Notes under the pieces: model-generated
What the model was told of the DNA's origin: nothing
The model's database searches: none
What the model saw: only the letters and a program-made list of their open reading frames with translations
Made by a program: the position numbers and the translations under genes
Part shown: positions 33,834-43,297 of the stretch, piece after piece
Layout: each line of letters begins with the position of its first letter
How positions within the stretch are numbered: the first letter of the stretch is position 1
Source: Leptodesmis sichuanensis A121
GTDB lineage: Bacteria; Cyanobacteriota; Cyanobacteriia; Leptolyngbyales; Leptolyngbyaceae
DNA: 64,000 bases
NCBI RefSeq assembly: GCF_021379005.1
Contig: NZ_CP075171.1
Location: 682,001-746,000 of the forward strand
Reading direction: 5' to 3'

Positions 33834-36476
33834 TCAAATTTTCACATTGCGACGGTTCCACAGCTTTAGGGCTTCAAACCAGCAAACACTGACGAGTCCG
33901 GAGAATAGGCTGATCAACAGATCGTCGGTATGTAGGAAAGAAAAACTGAACAGGTGCCGGAGCAGGGGTATATAAAGCACCAGTCCCAGGAAGACAATGC
34001 CGCCCCCCATCACCCACCACAAGGCCCGGTTGGGTTCCTGAAGGGTTTCGAGAATGGTGCGTGACCAGGAACGGTTGGTCAGAATCATGGCCAAGTTGGA
34101 GATGATTAAGGTGGTAAACGCCAGGGCACGGGCATCGAATTCGCCACTCCCGTTGTAATAGGCGATCGCAAACACGGCGATTAACACCACCAGCACACTG
34201 ATGCCCTGCAACAAGGCCAGTCGCAGGGTACGCCGACTGAATAGGGGTTCTTTGGGACTGCGGGGTGGGCGACGCATAACATTCCGTTCCGCAGGTTCAG
34301 CCTCAAACACCACTGTACAGGCAGGATCAATAATTAGGTGCAAAAAGGCAATGTGAATCGGCAGTAACACCAGTGGCCAACCAAAGATCACTGGAATCAG
34401 CGACATCCCCGCGATCGGTACGTGCACCGCCAGAGTATAGGCCATGCCTTTTTTCAGGTTGTCAAAGATCCGTCGGCCTAACTTAACAGATTCGACGATC
34501 GCGGAGAAATCATCCTCCAGCAGCACCAGATCAGCGGATTCCCGCGCCACATCCGTTCCCCGTTCCCCCATCGCAATGCCAATCTGAGCGGCTTTGAGGG
34601 CTGGCGCATCATTCACCCCATCCCCCGTCATTGCCACAATTTCACCACTGCGTTTGAGCGCGTTGACGATTAACAACTTCTGTTCTGGGACAACCCGGGC
34701 AAAGATATTGGTGGTTTGCATGCGATCGCGCAGTTCCACTTCACTCATTTGCTCCAGTTCCTGTCCGGTGATGACCCGATCGGCGGGTACTAGGCCAATT
34801 TGACGGGCAATGTTCTGAGCCGTTACCGGATAATCACCTGTAATCATTACGACCCGAATTCCTGCCTGATAGCACTCGGTGAGCGCAGGAGCGACCGTCG
34901 GACGCACCGGATCTTCCAGGCCAATTAAGCCAACGAACTCAAACTCAAAATCGTGTTGTTGAATCGGCAGACGATCGTCCTCGTTCAGTGGTGCTATAGG
35001 ATGAAACGGATCCTCCGGATGAACTTGAGGTAAGGATCCCACTCGCTTGCCACGGGCCACTCCTAATACCCGCAAACCTTCATTGGCCATCACCTGCACT
35101 TGCTGGGCCAGTTCTTGCTGTTGGGCTGGAGTGAAATGGCAGAGATCAACGATCGCTTCCGGTGCCCCTTTTGCGGCTACGGTCAACTCTGCCGCTGGCG
35201 ATTCCCAGACACAGGACATGGCCAGCAGTTCGGTAGATAGGGGATATTCGTGCAACAATCGCCAATCCCCATGCAGGTGCTCTGTACGGGCCAGATACTC
35301 CTGACCGATCTGTTGCAATGCTTTTTCCATCGGGTCGAATGGATCCTTGCGGCTGGCTAGAATACCAAACTCAATTAAGGGATGCACCGCTTCCGGTAGG
35401 GGTTCGCGATCGTGCAGCGTCACATCGTAATGGTAAGGATGGCCATCAGTATAGACAAACAGGTGTTTGACGGCCATCCGATTCCAGGTCAGGGTTCCGG
35501 TTTTATCCACACACAGCACGGTTGCCGAACCCAGGGTTTCCACTACGGGGATGCGCCGGGTGAGAACTTTTTGCTGCGAGAATCGCCATGCTCCCAAGGC
35601 CAGAAAAATCGCCAGCACCACCGGAATCTCATTGGGAAGAATGGCCATTGCCAGCGCTAATCCAGCCAGGAAGCCATGCAACCAGTCCAGACGGGTCAAT
35701 CCATAAATCACCACAACTGCAACACAGATGGCGATCGCTACAATCGTCAACTTGCCCACGACCCGCCGCGTCTCTCGCTGCAATACGGTGTCTTCTGGCT
35801 CAACCGTTTGTAGCGCTTTGCCAATCTTGCCCATCTCCGTATGAATGCCGATCGCCTGTACCTGAGCAATCCCCTGCCCCTGCACCACCAGAGTGCCAGA
35901 ATAAGCGCAGGGCAAATCATCGCCTCCCGGTCGTAAGGTTGCAGCCAGGGTCGCGGGATCTTCTCCGGGTCTCACGGCTCGTTTTCTGACGGGTACCGAT
36001 TCCCCCGTTAGCAGTGATTCATCCACCGTTAAATGAGTAGACCACAGGAGCACAGCATCCGCAGGTACGCGATCGCCCTCCGACAGCACAAGCAAATCAC
36101 CGCGCACGACTTCCCGGCCAGCAATCCGTTGCCGTTCCCCGTCCCGAATCACCAGCGCACGAGGACTGGAGAGATCGCGCAGGGCTTCCAGAGATCGTTC
36201 CGTTTTCTGCTCCTGGTAAAGGTTAATCGCCACAATAAAGATGACAAACCCTAACAGAATCAAGGCTTCCTGGGCATCCCCTAAAAACAGGTAAATGGTT
36301 CCACAGGCCAGCAGCAATAGAAAAATTGGCTCCCGCACAATTTCCCAGGCGATCGCCAAAAAAGTCCGATGCTGGGTTGATGGCAGTTCGTTATACCCAT
36401 CTCGCTGCAGGCGATCTATCGCCTCCTGCTGAGACAACCCATTAAACTGCTGTTGTTCCTGAGCCAGACTTCCCAT
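33834..36476 (-). CDS. Cation-transporting P-type ATPase (P2 type)
   Basis: An 880-residue membrane pump. Motifs in order are the N-terminal cation-ATPase domain (LSQQEAIDRLQRDGYNELP), the actuator-domain LLTGESVPVRK, the phosphorylation site CVDKTGTLT and the hinge VAMTGDGVNDAPALK. About ten membrane helices are distributed as in P2 ATPases, with PNEIPVVLAIFLALGAWR before the phosphorylation domain. The specificity (Ca2+, Mg2+, Mn2+ or another cation) cannot be set from these motifs. The C-terminus is short, with no calmodulin-like or cytosolic metal-binding tail. It stands alone, convergent with the MFS gene. Confidence 0.92.
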   Translation of the reverse strand: MGSLAQEQQQFNGLSQQEAIDRLQRDGYNELPSTQHRTFLAIAWEIVREPIFLLLLACGTIYLFLGDAQEALILLGFVIFIVAINLYQEQKTERSLEALRDLSSPRALVIRDGERQRIAGREVVRGDLLVLSEGDRVPADAVLLWSTHLTVDESLLTGESVPVRKRAVRPGEDPATLAATLRPGGDDLPCAYSGTLVVQGQGIAQVQAIGIHTEMGKIGKALQTVEPEDTVLQRETRRVVGKLTIVAIAICVAVVVIYGLTRLDWLHGFLAGLALAMAILPNEIPVVLAIFLALGAWRFSQQKVLTRRIPVVETLGSATVLCVDKTGTLTWNRMAVKHLFVYTDGHPYHYDVTLHDREPLPEAVHPLIEFGILASRKDPFDPMEKALQQIGQEYLARTEHLHGDWRLLHEYPLSTELLAMSCVWESPAAELTVAAKGAPEAIVDLCHFTPAQQQELAQQVQVMANEGLRVLGVARGKRVGSLPQVHPEDPFHPIAPLNEDDRLPIQQHDFEFEFVGLIGLEDPVRPTVAPALTECYQAGIRVVMITGDYPVTAQNIARQIGLVPADRVITGQELEQMSEVELRDRMQTTNIFARVVPEQKLLIVNALKRSGEIVAMTGDGVNDAPALKAAQIGIAMGERGTDVARESADLVLLEDDFSAIVESVKLGRRIFDNLKKGMAYTLAVHVPIAGMSLIPVIFGWPLVLLPIHIAFLHLIIDPACTVVFEAEPAERNVMRRPPRSPKEPLFSRRTLRLALLQGISVLVVLIAVFAIAYYNGSGEFDARALAFTTLIISNLAMILTNRSWSRTILETLQEPNRALWWVMGGGIVFLGLVLYIPLLRHLFSFSFLHTDDLLISLFSGLVSVCWFEALKLWNRRNVKI

Positions 36477-36780
36477 AACTGCCCACCTGAATGTTGATTA
36501 CCGTTCACCTTACCTGCTGGCAGGCAAGAGCCAAATCACCTGCAATCCAGTGTTGCATTCTAGGTGAAACAGTTGAGGAAGTTGTGAGGAAGGCAGGCAA
36601 TCGAGCGCGATCGCCCTTAACTCGGTGCAATGTGGAGAGAATCACGTATATCTTCTAGGGGCGCTTCCCATAAGCTCTTCCATTGGATGTCCAACAGAGG
36701 TTTTGTCTGCTTTCCCATGACCCAGCCTTGCGCTAACCCATCCATGATCTGCTCACACAACTCAATTTCATAAAGTATCT
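36477..36780. other. Intergenic region with a possible short ORF
   Basis: About 300 bp between the ATPase start and the small ATPase/kinase stop. Besides the weak ORF at 36617-36760 I see no repeat, hairpin with T-run or known site. Confidence 0.4.
36617..36760 (-). CDS. Possible 47-codon small protein
   Basis: The minus-strand frame from TTG at 36760 (or ATG at 36745) to TAA at 36617 has a protein-like composition: CEQIMDGLAQGWVMG, PLLDIQWKSLWEAP and LEDIRDSLHIAPS. It follows the small ATPase gene by 20 bp on the same strand. I do not recognise it, and the start codon is weak. It could be a remnant of a longer gene. Confidence 0.25.
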   Translation of the reverse strand: MCEQIMDGLAQGWVMGKQTKPLLDIQWKSLWEAPLEDIRDSLHIAPS

Positions 36781-37275
36781 TTAAGTGCGCTGATGACGAA
36801 TAACATTGAAGTTTTCATCGTCTGATGGTGCCTGAAAGTACTTGGTAATGGCCTCGAACTCAGCATCACTGGTAAAAGGTGAGCCTTCAGCCAGATCCTT
36901 ACTTCGCTCTCGTAACTGGCGCTTGCATACCTCGTCTGTAACATCGATGTAGTGTAACTCATGAGCGACGTTTGTCCATTCAATTAGCTCCCGAAACCAG
37001 GCACGCTGCGTTCTCGTGTTACCGGGAAAGTCAAGCACAACGGTTAGTCCCTTTGAGAGCAGAAAGCAGATATGCGTCGTCAGAGCCTCTCTCAGCCTGG
37101 ATGAATATTTGACGAAGCTGGAAATGTCCACAATTTCATCCGGAAACAACTTACTTAGCCAGTCGTCTTGCTCTACCAAAACGGCATCCTCTTGTCGCGC
37201 TATTTTCCTGGCAAGAGTTGATTTTCCCGCTGCCATCTTGCCGCAAAAGCAGACGAGTTTTCCTTGCTGCTGCAT
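36781..37275 (-). CDS. P-loop ATPase / small kinase (zeta-like AAA_33 family)
   Basis: A 164-residue P-loop protein. Walker A is in CFCGKMAAGKSTLARKIA at residues about 8-25, and a lid-like Arg-rich stretch (CKRQLRERSKDL) lies near 120. VVLDFPGNTRTQRAWFREL near 80-98 is the conserved substrate-side segment of the AAA_33 family, which phosphorylates small molecules or nucleotides. The end NVIRHQRT is typical of complete members. AGGAA stands upstream of the ATG at 37275. The frame extends to 37320 but adds only poor sequence. Substrate unknown. Confidence 0.75.
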   Translation of the reverse strand: MQQQGKLVCFCGKMAAGKSTLARKIARQEDAVLVEQDDWLSKLFPDEIVDISSFVKYSSRLREALTTHICFLLSKGLTVVLDFPGNTRTQRAWFRELIEWTNVAHELHYIDVTDEVCKRQLRERSKDLAEGSPFTSDAEFEAITKYFQAPSDDENFNVIRHQRT

Positions 37276-37525
37276 ATCCCTGTTCCTCAACCTGACTCTT
37301 ATGGATACCGATCGTTCCACCGCTATTCCGGCTCGATCGCCCGTGCGAGGAAGTTGGCTGCCTTCACTGTTTTCATTAACTAATGTCTACAAGGATAAAG
37401 TTTTATCGTATGCTCTTAGGCAATACTCTGTAGATTCATGCCACACCCAGTAGCGCGATGGATTTAAATTTCTTTTAATCTGAGCATTGCTTGGCTTTCC
37501 TCTGTCTACTACACGGCTCATCTGA

Positions 37526-38743
37526 ATGCATATTGCTTGGCTTGGAAAAAAATCTCCTTTCTGCGGCAATGTTACTTACAGTCGGGAAGTAACTCATGCT
37601 CTGCGGGAATTTGGGCATCAGGTCAGTTTTTTTCACTTTGCTCAGGATGAACCTCCGCCAGACAACTGGCCAGCAGATGATCATGAAATTCCCATTCCTT
37701 TTCTTTATCAACTCCAGAACGTTTACACGATCCCCACTCTGCGATCGAAAAAGGTCTTAACGCAGGCCCTGGAGGAACTGCAACCGGATATTGTCCACGC
37801 TTCCCTGACCCTGTCCCCCCTCGACTTTGCTCTACCAGAAATTTGCCAGGATTTAGGACTGCCTCTAGTCGCCACCTTTCATCCTGCCTTCGATCGCAAA
37901 TTGCGGAACATCTCTTCGGGCACCCAGCACCTGGCTTACCAACTGTATGCGCCCTGGTTGGCCCAGTACGATCGCGTGATTATCTTCTCCCGGCTGCAGC
38001 GTTCCATTCTCGTCAAGCTGGGAGTACCTGCCGAACGGGTGGTCGTGATTCCCAATGGTGTTGATATTGAGAAATATTCTCCTGGCCCTTCTACCCTGAA
38101 AGCTGAATTGGGGGCCGATCGGGTTTTTCTCTATCAGGGTAGAATTTCTCCCGAAAAAAATGTGGAATCCCTGCTGAAAGCCTGGAAGCAGGCCCGCATG
38201 GGTTCCCGTTCCAAGCTTGTGATCGTGGGTAATCATGGGCCATTAGCGGCCTCCCTCATGCCCTTCTACGGCCCAGAACAGGGTATTCTTTGGATGGGAT
38301 TTATTGCCGATGAGCAGCGGCGCATTGAAATTTTGCGGGGAACGGATGTTTTCGTTCTGCCATCTCTGGTAGAAGGTCTGTCCCTCTCCCTACTAGAGGC
38401 GATGGCCTGTGGTGTGGCCTGTGTTGCTACCGATGCCGGAGCCGACGGAGAGGTACTAGAAGCAGAAGCAGGCGTGATTTTAAAGACTCAAAGTGTTGCC
38501 ACTCAACTGAAAACCTTGCTTCCCCAATTGCGCGACCATCCAGGTTGGACGGCGGCATTGGGGAGAAATGCGCGTCAACGAGTGGAAGAACGCTACACCT
38601 TAAGCAGCAATATTCAAAAAGTGATGGAACTGTATCATGATTTGCTGGCAGAGCGGGCATCCTTAAAACGGGTGCAGCATTATCATAGTCATTCATTTCG
38701 CGATCGCTTCAGCAACAATATTCTCCGCTCAGGCCGTTCTTAG
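37526..38743 (+). CDS. Glycosyltransferase family 4
   Basis: A 405-residue GT-B fold glycosyltransferase. The acceptor-side N-terminal domain starts MHIAWLGKKSPFCGNVTYSR. The nucleotide-sugar domain has VVIPNGVDIEKYSPG near 180-195, LYQGRISPEKNVESLL near 210-225 and the EX7E-type motif in VEGLSLSLLEAMACGVACVA near 282-301. The likely role is glycan or glycolipid synthesis from a nucleotide-sugar at the cytoplasmic membrane; donor and acceptor cannot be named. A His-rich stretch (HYHSHSF) ends the protein. It is monocistronic, with a family A palindrome about 60 bp after its stop. Confidence 0.88.
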   Translation: MHIAWLGKKSPFCGNVTYSREVTHALREFGHQVSFFHFAQDEPPPDNWPADDHEIPIPFLYQLQNVYTIPTLRSKKVLTQALEELQPDIVHASLTLSPLDFALPEICQDLGLPLVATFHPAFDRKLRNISSGTQHLAYQLYAPWLAQYDRVIIFSRLQRSILVKLGVPAERVVVIPNGVDIEKYSPGPSTLKAELGADRVFLYQGRISPEKNVESLLKAWKQARMGSRSKLVIVGNHGPLAASLMPFYGPEQGILWMGFIADEQRRIEILRGTDVFVLPSLVEGLSLSLLEAMACGVACVATDAGADGEVLEAEAGVILKTQSVATQLKTLLPQLRDHPGWTAALGRNARQRVEERYTLSSNIQKVMELYHDLLAERASLKRVQHYHSHSFRDRFSNNILRSGRS

Positions 38744-38800
38744 CCGTTAACGCCCCCTCTGGTATACCCTGATTTACAACCCTTAGACTTGCTCAAAAAA

Positions 38801-38871
38801 TAAACCTCCTCCAAGTCCAGAGCCATAGTTTCTCTGATCGGAAAACGACCGTTCTCTATGGACTTGGTTTA
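38801..38871 (+). repeat. Palindromic dispersed repeat, family A, copy 5
   Basis: TAAACCTCCTCCAAGTCCAG...TCTATGGACTTGGTTTA, 71 bp, downstream of the glycosyltransferase gene. The arms are complementary and the copy is close in sequence to copies 4 and 8. Confidence 0.85.
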
Positions 38872-38912
38872 GTTAAAAATCTGAAAAGTACTGTAATTTC
38901 TCAGAAAAATAC

Positions 38913-39112
38913 CTGACTGACTGACAAACGTTCTGAAAGGCTCAAATCTCTGTTATCAGCCCGCCCTAAAATAAATTTTGGGCTAACAGCGCAAGTCCAT
39001 GCAAATGGACTAAAACTATTGTCCAGTCGTCTTGAGAAGACTTTGGCGATGAGCCAGGAAATGGATTTCCTGGTGATGCAGCGGGTGTTCAGGAGATTTG
39101 TCAGTCAACTAG
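38913..39112 (+). mobile_element. 200-bp MITE-like element, family D, copy 1 (uninterrupted)
   Basis: The ends CTGACTGACTGACAAA and TTTGTCAGTCAACTAG are near-perfect inverted repeats. GAAAAATAC (38904-38912) and GGAAAATAC (39113-39121) flank it as a 9-bp duplication with one change. The inside folds into several hairpins: AGTCCATGCAAATGGACT, AGTCGTCTTGAGAAGACT and CCAGGAAATGGATTTCCTGG. It lies 150 bp upstream of acs. The second copy is at 49926-50269. Confidence 0.85.
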
Positions 39113-39261
39113 GGAAAATACACCTTGATTGTAAGTCACTGAGACTTTTGGTTAGGGATAGATTCATCCTGACGCTGCTTCCCTTCTGCCTTCTACCCCA
39201 AATCGTTGTATTGTTTTGAAATCACCCTTCGGGGATGTTTGGATTTTGGGTTTAGAACGCC

Positions 39262-41229
39262 ATGTCGCAACCTACAATTGAATCTATTCTTCAAGAAAAT
39301 CGTTTATTCAATCCGCCTGCTGAATTCTCTCAGGCTGCCCGCATCAAAAGTCTGGCAGAATATCAGCAACTCTACGAAAAGGCGAAAGCGCATCCAGAAG
39401 GGTTTTGGGCCGAGTTGGCCGAGCAAGAGTTGCACTGGTTCCAGAAATGGGACACCGTATTGGACTGGCAACCGCCCTTCGCCAAATGGTTCGTGAATGG
39501 CAAAATTAATATTTCTTACAATTGCCTCGATCGCCACCTGACCACCTGGCGCAAGAATAAGGCAGCACTGATTTGGGAAGGTGAACCGGGAGATTCTCGC
39601 ACACTCACTTACGCTCAGTTGCACCGGGAAGTCTGCCAATTTGCCAATGTTCTGAAGCAATTGGGCGTGACTAAGGGCGATCGGGTGGGCATCTATATGC
39701 CGATGATTCCCGAAGCGGCGATCGCCATGCTGGCCTGTGCTCGGATTGGTGCGCCTCACTCGGTCGTGTTTGGCGGCTTCAGTGCTGAGGCATTGCGCGA
39801 TCGCCTGGTAGATGCCGCAGCGAAAGTCGTGGTGACTGCCGACGGAGGCTGGCGCAAGGATGCGGCTGTTCCCCTGAAAGACCAGGTGGATAAAGCACTC
39901 GCCAATGATAGCGTTCCCAGTGTGAAGAATGTGCTGGTGGTAAAGCGCACCGGTCAGCAAGTACACATGGAACCGGGCCGCGACCACTGGTGGCAGGATC
40001 TGCAAGCTGGTGTGTCTGCCGATTGTCCCGCTGAACCGATGGACAGTGAGGATATGCTGTTCATCCTCTATACCTCCGGCAGCACAGGTAAGCCGAAGGG
40101 CGTGGTGCATACCACAGGGGGCTACAACCTCTATACCCACATGACGACTCAGTGGATCTTTGATCTGCAGGACACGGATGTCTATTGGTGTACCGCTGAC
40201 GTGGGCTGGATTACCGGACACAGCTACATTGTCTACGGCCCTCTGTCTAATGGGGCTACCACGTTAATGTATGAAGGAGCGCCCCGATCGTCCAATCCCG
40301 GTTGCTTCTGGGATGTAATTGAGAAATACGGAGTGACAGTTTTCTATACCGCTCCAACCGCAATTCGTTCCTTTATCAAGATGGGCGAACATTTACCCAA
40401 GGCGCGGAATCTCTCTTCCCTGCGGCTACTGGGGACGGTGGGCGAACCGATTAACCCGGAAGCCTGGATGTGGTACTACCGGATTATTGGCGGAGAACGC
40501 TGTCCGATCGTGGATACCTGGTGGCAAACGGAAACCGGCGGCATTATGATTACTCCCCTACCCGGAGCTATTCCCACCAAACCAGGTTCTGCGACGTTGC
40601 CTTTCCCGGGCATTCTGGCTGATGTGGTAGATCTGGAAGGCGATCCGGTTAAACCCAATGAGGGTGGCTATCTGGCTATTCGCTACCCCTGGCCAGGCAT
40701 GATGCGAACCGTTTATGGCGACCCAGAACGATTCCGGCGTACCTACTGGGAACACATTCCCCCCAGAGATGGACAGTACGTTTACTTTGCTGGAGATGGT
40801 GCCCGCCGGGATGAGGATGGCTATTACTGGGTAATGGGCCGGGTGGATGATGTAATCAATGTGGCAGGGCACCGTTTAGGCACTATGGAAATTGAGTCGG
40901 CGCTGGTGTCGCATCCGGCAGTTGCAGAAGCAGCTGTAGTCGGGAAGCCCGATGAGGTCAAGGGACAGGAGATTGTTGCCTTTGTCACCCTGGAAGGGGA
41001 CTTTGAACCCAGTAATGAACTCAAGGAAACCTTAAAGAAGCACGTCGTTGCAGAAATCGGTGCGATCGCCCGCCCCGGTGAAATCCGCTTTGCCGATGCC
41101 CTGCCCAAAACCCGTTCCGGCAAAATCATGCGTCGTCTGTTGCGATCGCTGGCCTCTGGTGAAGAAGTCTCCGGCGACACTTCGACCCTGGAAGATCGGG
41201 GCGTGCTGGAAAAACTGCGTCAAGGATAA
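39262..41229 (+). CDS. acs: Acetate--CoA ligase (acetyl-CoA synthetase)
   Basis: A 655-residue AMP-forming enzyme that activates acetate to acetyl-CoA in the cytoplasm. The adenylation motif [20 protein letters not shown] is near residues 268-287. [18 protein letters not shown] is near 420, and [20 protein letters not shown], the hinge and C-terminal motif, near 530. The acetylatable Lys lies in [15 protein letters not shown] near 615. Length and motifs match acetyl-CoA synthetase and not the propionyl or acyl relatives. With isocitrate lyase and malate synthase elsewhere in the window it could complete an acetate assimilation route. A family D element lies just upstream. Confidence 0.96.
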   Translation: MSQPTIESILQENRLFNPPAEFSQAARIKSLAEYQQLYEKAKAHPEGFWAELAEQELHWFQKWDTVLDWQPPFAKWFVNGKINISYNCLDRHLTTWRKNKAALIWEGEPGDSRTLTYAQLHREVCQFANVLKQLGVTKGDRVGIYMPMIPEAAIAMLACARIGAPHSVVFGGFSAEALRDRLVDAAAKVVVTADGGWRKDAAVPLKDQVDKALANDSVPSVKNVLVVKRTGQQVHMEPGRDHWWQDLQAGVSADCPAEPMDSEDMLFILYTSGSTGKPKGVVHTTGGYNLYTHMTTQWIFDLQDTDVYWCTADVGWITGHSYIVYGPLSNGATTLMYEGAPRSSNPGCFWDVIEKYGVTVFYTAPTAIRSFIKMGEHLPKARNLSSLRLLGTVGEPINPEAWMWYYRIIGGERCPIVDTWWQTETGGIMITPLPGAIPTKPGSATLPFPGILADVVDLEGDPVKPNEGGYLAIRYPWPGMMRTVYGDPERFRRTYWEHIPPRDGQYVYFAGDGARRDEDGYYWVMGRVDDVINVAGHRLGTMEIESALVSHPAVAEAAVVGKPDEVKGQEIVAFVTLEGDFEPSNELKETLKKHVVAEIGAIARPGEIRFADALPKTRSGKIMRRLLRSLASGEEVSGDTSTLEDRGVLEKLRQG

Positions 41230-41263
41230 GTAGGCGGGTAAGTGGGTGGATGAGTAGTGAGTA

Positions 41264-41398
41264 GACTTCTTGCAAATTGGCAAAAACGTCGGATGGGCAA
41301 CGGGAAACGTTCCATCCTGCCACTCTGGCTGATTGGGATGGGCACGCCAGGCTCTGCCCATCCTACTGATGATTGAGTCTAACTATGCAAGAATTCCA
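41264..41398 (+). mobile_element. ~135-bp MITE-like repeat, family F, copy 1
   Basis: The element reads GACTTCTTGCAAATTGG... to ...TATGCAAGAATTCCA. Its ends are imperfect inverted repeats (TTCTTGCA/TGCAAGAA). It shares most of its length with 62970-63105, including AAACGTTCCATCC, CTGGCTGATTGG.ATGGGCACGCCA and CTGCCCATCCTACTGATGAT. It lies between acs and the next gene in a 358-bp gap that holds nothing else I recognise. Confidence 0.75.
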
Positions 41399-41587
41399 GT
41401 GGGAGTGGCTTACTGATCCATTTGCAACTATTTCTACACAAAAATGCCCAAAAATTTATGGGTTCAATTTGAAATAGTCTGAGTACAATTTTACTGAAGG
41501 TTAAGCATTGAGATAGGGACAGATGCAAATCCCGATCTTGAGCATGAACATTGGTAATTACTGACTGCAAATCTGAGGAGTGGTCTC

Positions 41588-42121
41588 ATGAAATTTGGGA
41601 GTCGTTTGATCAGTATCGCCTGCCCATGCGCGATCGCTGGATTGACTGCATTATCTTTATCGACTGTTCTGAGTTCTGGTGCGATCGCCCAACTCATCAA
41701 AGATGACGAGGAGAACTATACCTCTGCTCCTTTTCCTACCGTTGGGGGAGTGCCATTTGGCCAAACTCTCTATGAGTTTAACGAGGCATTCTTTTCCCAT
41801 AACCGCACCTTTTTTAGAAACCGTACCCTTCCTGGACAGTTAAAAACCATCTTCGGCCCTTTCACCGAAAACAACATGATGCGGGACGGTAGAGCGGTCA
41901 ACAGACTCTACAGTGAGGTTCTCTACCGTCAAATGAATGCTGGCCCCATTGTTCGGACGTTGGATCTACCAACGCCTTTCCCTGCCTCCTTGCGAACCCT
42001 ACCTCGCCCCACTGTTGCCATTCCAGTTCAAGCCGTAGAGCCTCCTTTAGCCGCCCCACCTCCAATGGCTCGTCCTGCCACTCCAACTCCCCCCGCCCAA
42101 CCTGTCCCCGCTCTGTGGTAA
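41588..42121 (+). CDS. Exported protein of unknown function
   Basis: A 177-residue protein with a signal peptide (residues 1 to about 34, hydrophobic core AIAGLTALSLSTVL, cleavage near GAIAQ). The mature part has a conserved-looking centre (LYEFNEAFFSHNRTFFRNR, LKTIFGPFTENNMMRDG, VNRLYSEVLYRQMN) and a Pro/Ala-rich end. It is probably periplasmic. I do not recognise the family, which may be confined to cyanobacteria. The 19-bp segment at its stop codon is duplicated in tandem (42112-42130 and 42131-42149). AGGAG precedes the ATG at 41588. Confidence 0.7.
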   Translation: MKFGSRLISIACPCAIAGLTALSLSTVLSSGAIAQLIKDDEENYTSAPFPTVGGVPFGQTLYEFNEAFFSHNRTFFRNRTLPGQLKTIFGPFTENNMMRDGRAVNRLYSEVLYRQMNAGPIVRTLDLPTPFPASLRTLPRPTVAIPVQAVEPPLAAPPPMARPATPTPPAQPVPALW

Positions 42122-42178
42122 AGGGAAAGATCTGTGGTAAAGGGAAGGAGATGATGCCGCAGGGCTGTATCTAGAAAA

Positions 42179-42251
42179 TCCAGGGTGCAGGGGTCGAACC
42201 TGCCTGAGGCGAATTATGAGTTCGCTGCCTAAACCGCTCGGCCAACCCTGG
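42179..42251 (-). tRNA. trnI: tRNA-Ile (CAU anticodon, lysidine type)
   Basis: The minus strand folds as a complete tRNA. The acceptor stem CCAGGGT pairs with ACCCTGG, the D stem GCC with GGC, and the anticodon stem GCGAA with TTCGC around the loop CTCATAA. The T stem GCAGG pairs with CCTGC around TTCGACC, and the discriminator is A. The anticodon is CAU. The acceptor has a C-G first pair, unlike initiator tRNA. The D loop and the CTCATAA loop resemble plastid trnI-CAU, so this is more likely the AUA-reading isoleucine tRNA than elongator Met. CCA is not encoded. Confidence 0.85.
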
Positions 42252-42314
42252 CTAGCCCTCATTGTAAGCGCTCTTCCTGCAAATTGCATAAAATTCCCTG
42301 GAAACTGATTCTCC

Positions 42315-42349
42315 AAAAAGCCGGGATTCCTGTTGGAATTCCGGTTTTT
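42315..42349. terminator. Hairpin with A and T tracts, possible bidirectional terminator
   Basis: AAAAAGCCGGGATTCC, a TGTT loop and GGAATTCCGGTTTTT form a stem of about 16 bp with two small mismatches. T-runs on both strands suggest use in either direction. It lies upstream of the tRNA gene (on the minus strand) and before the 42600 gene. Confidence 0.55.
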
Positions 42350-42392
42350 CAATCTGCAGGGTGTCGTGTGGGGAGTTGAAAGTTTTCAGAGC

Positions 42393-42456
42393 CGTGTTCT
42401 CAGTTAGGAGGTCAACTTAAAACTCAAAACTTAAAACTCAAAACTTTTTGAAACGT
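42393..42456 (+). repeat. STRR-type repeat, second copy of the CTCAGTTAGGAG element
   Basis: TTCTCAGTTAGGAGGTCAAC then TTAAAACTCAAAACTTAAAA and CTCAAAACTTT. The CTCAGTTAGGAG core and the heptamer units are shared with 9571-9649. It is A/T-rich and noncoding. Confidence 0.55.
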
Positions 42457-42599
42457 TTCTGTCGAATTGGACAGATCCTGTCTAAAATTGCAACTACTCT
42501 ATTTCATCTGGGACGAAAGCTGTCCCTACTTCCGTGAAATTGGAGGGTAATTTCTGGTAGCGTAGTTCGTGGCGAGCGATCGCGGTTAGGTAATAACTC

Positions 42600-43253
42600 A
42601 TGAAATGGAATTCAACAATTGGGCTGACTCTCATTCTTCTGGCAGCAATGCTGGGGGCCGGAATCATGAGTGCCGTAGCCGGAATGAAGGTGGGTCGGGA
42701 AGCGCTCAAGGGAATTACCCAACCAGACACCCGCCCTACGAATAATCTGACTAAACAGGGTGGGAATAGTCCTCGTCGGGATGACCTGGTTCTTTTGCAA
42801 GAAGACAAAATTATTGCCAGTGTTAAAGAACGGATGTCCGGTGGAACCGGAGGGACTAATGCCGCTAAGCCAGCCCCAGCCCCTGTGAAAGAAGAGCAGG
42901 CGGCGGCCAAATTTCCCATCTCCAGCGAAAGTGATGGGATTATCTTGACAGTCAACTCAGCGCAATTTCAGGGCGAGTCTCTGGCGCTATCTGTCTCCTT
43001 ACAAAACAGCAGCAACGATCCAATTAAGTTTCTTTACAGCTTTCTGGAAATTAAGGATGACCAGGGCCGCACCTTAAGTACCAGCACCGAAGGATTGCCA
43101 TCTGAATTACCGCCTTCCAGTCAGGCCTATTCCGGCACAATTCGGATTCCAACCACCTCTGTGGATAAAGCAACCAAACTATCGTTGTCTCTGGCTGATT
43201 ACCCAGATCAGCAGGTGCAAATTCAAATGGCAAATATTCCAATTACTCGGTAG
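42600..43253 (+). CDS. Membrane-anchored protein of unknown function
   Basis: A 217-residue protein with one N-terminal hydrophobic segment (TIGLTLILLAAMLGAGIMSAVAG, residues about 6-28). It is a signal anchor, since no clear cleavage site follows. A low-complexity stretch (residues about 40-110, Gly/Pro/Ala/Lys-rich) leads to a beta-rich domain (GIILTVNSAQFQGESLALSV, NSSNDPIKFLYSFLEIKDDQ, and PPSSQAYSGTIRIP). The arrangement resembles Ig-like DUF4352-type domains exposed outside the membrane; that is inference. The next gene begins 45 bp downstream on the same strand. Confidence 0.65.
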   Translation: MKWNSTIGLTLILLAAMLGAGIMSAVAGMKVGREALKGITQPDTRPTNNLTKQGGNSPRRDDLVLLQEDKIIASVKERMSGGTGGTNAAKPAPAPVKEEQAAAKFPISSESDGIILTVNSAQFQGESLALSVSLQNSSNDPIKFLYSFLEIKDDQGRTLSTSTEGLPSELPPSSQAYSGTIRIPTTSVDKATKLSLSLADYPDQQVQIQMANIPITR

Positions 43254-43297
43254 AGAATGGATATGCCCTTTTTGATAGCGGAGCACAGGGCAAGTGT

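Noticed and set aside
37016-37453. 145-codon frame antisense to the small ATPase
   Set aside because: Overlaps the P-loop gene, has no domain, and its last 50 codons are unremarkable.
39304-40221. 305-codon open frame antisense to acs
   Set aside because: acs in the opposite direction carries every expected motif. The antisense frame is a by-product of codon bias.
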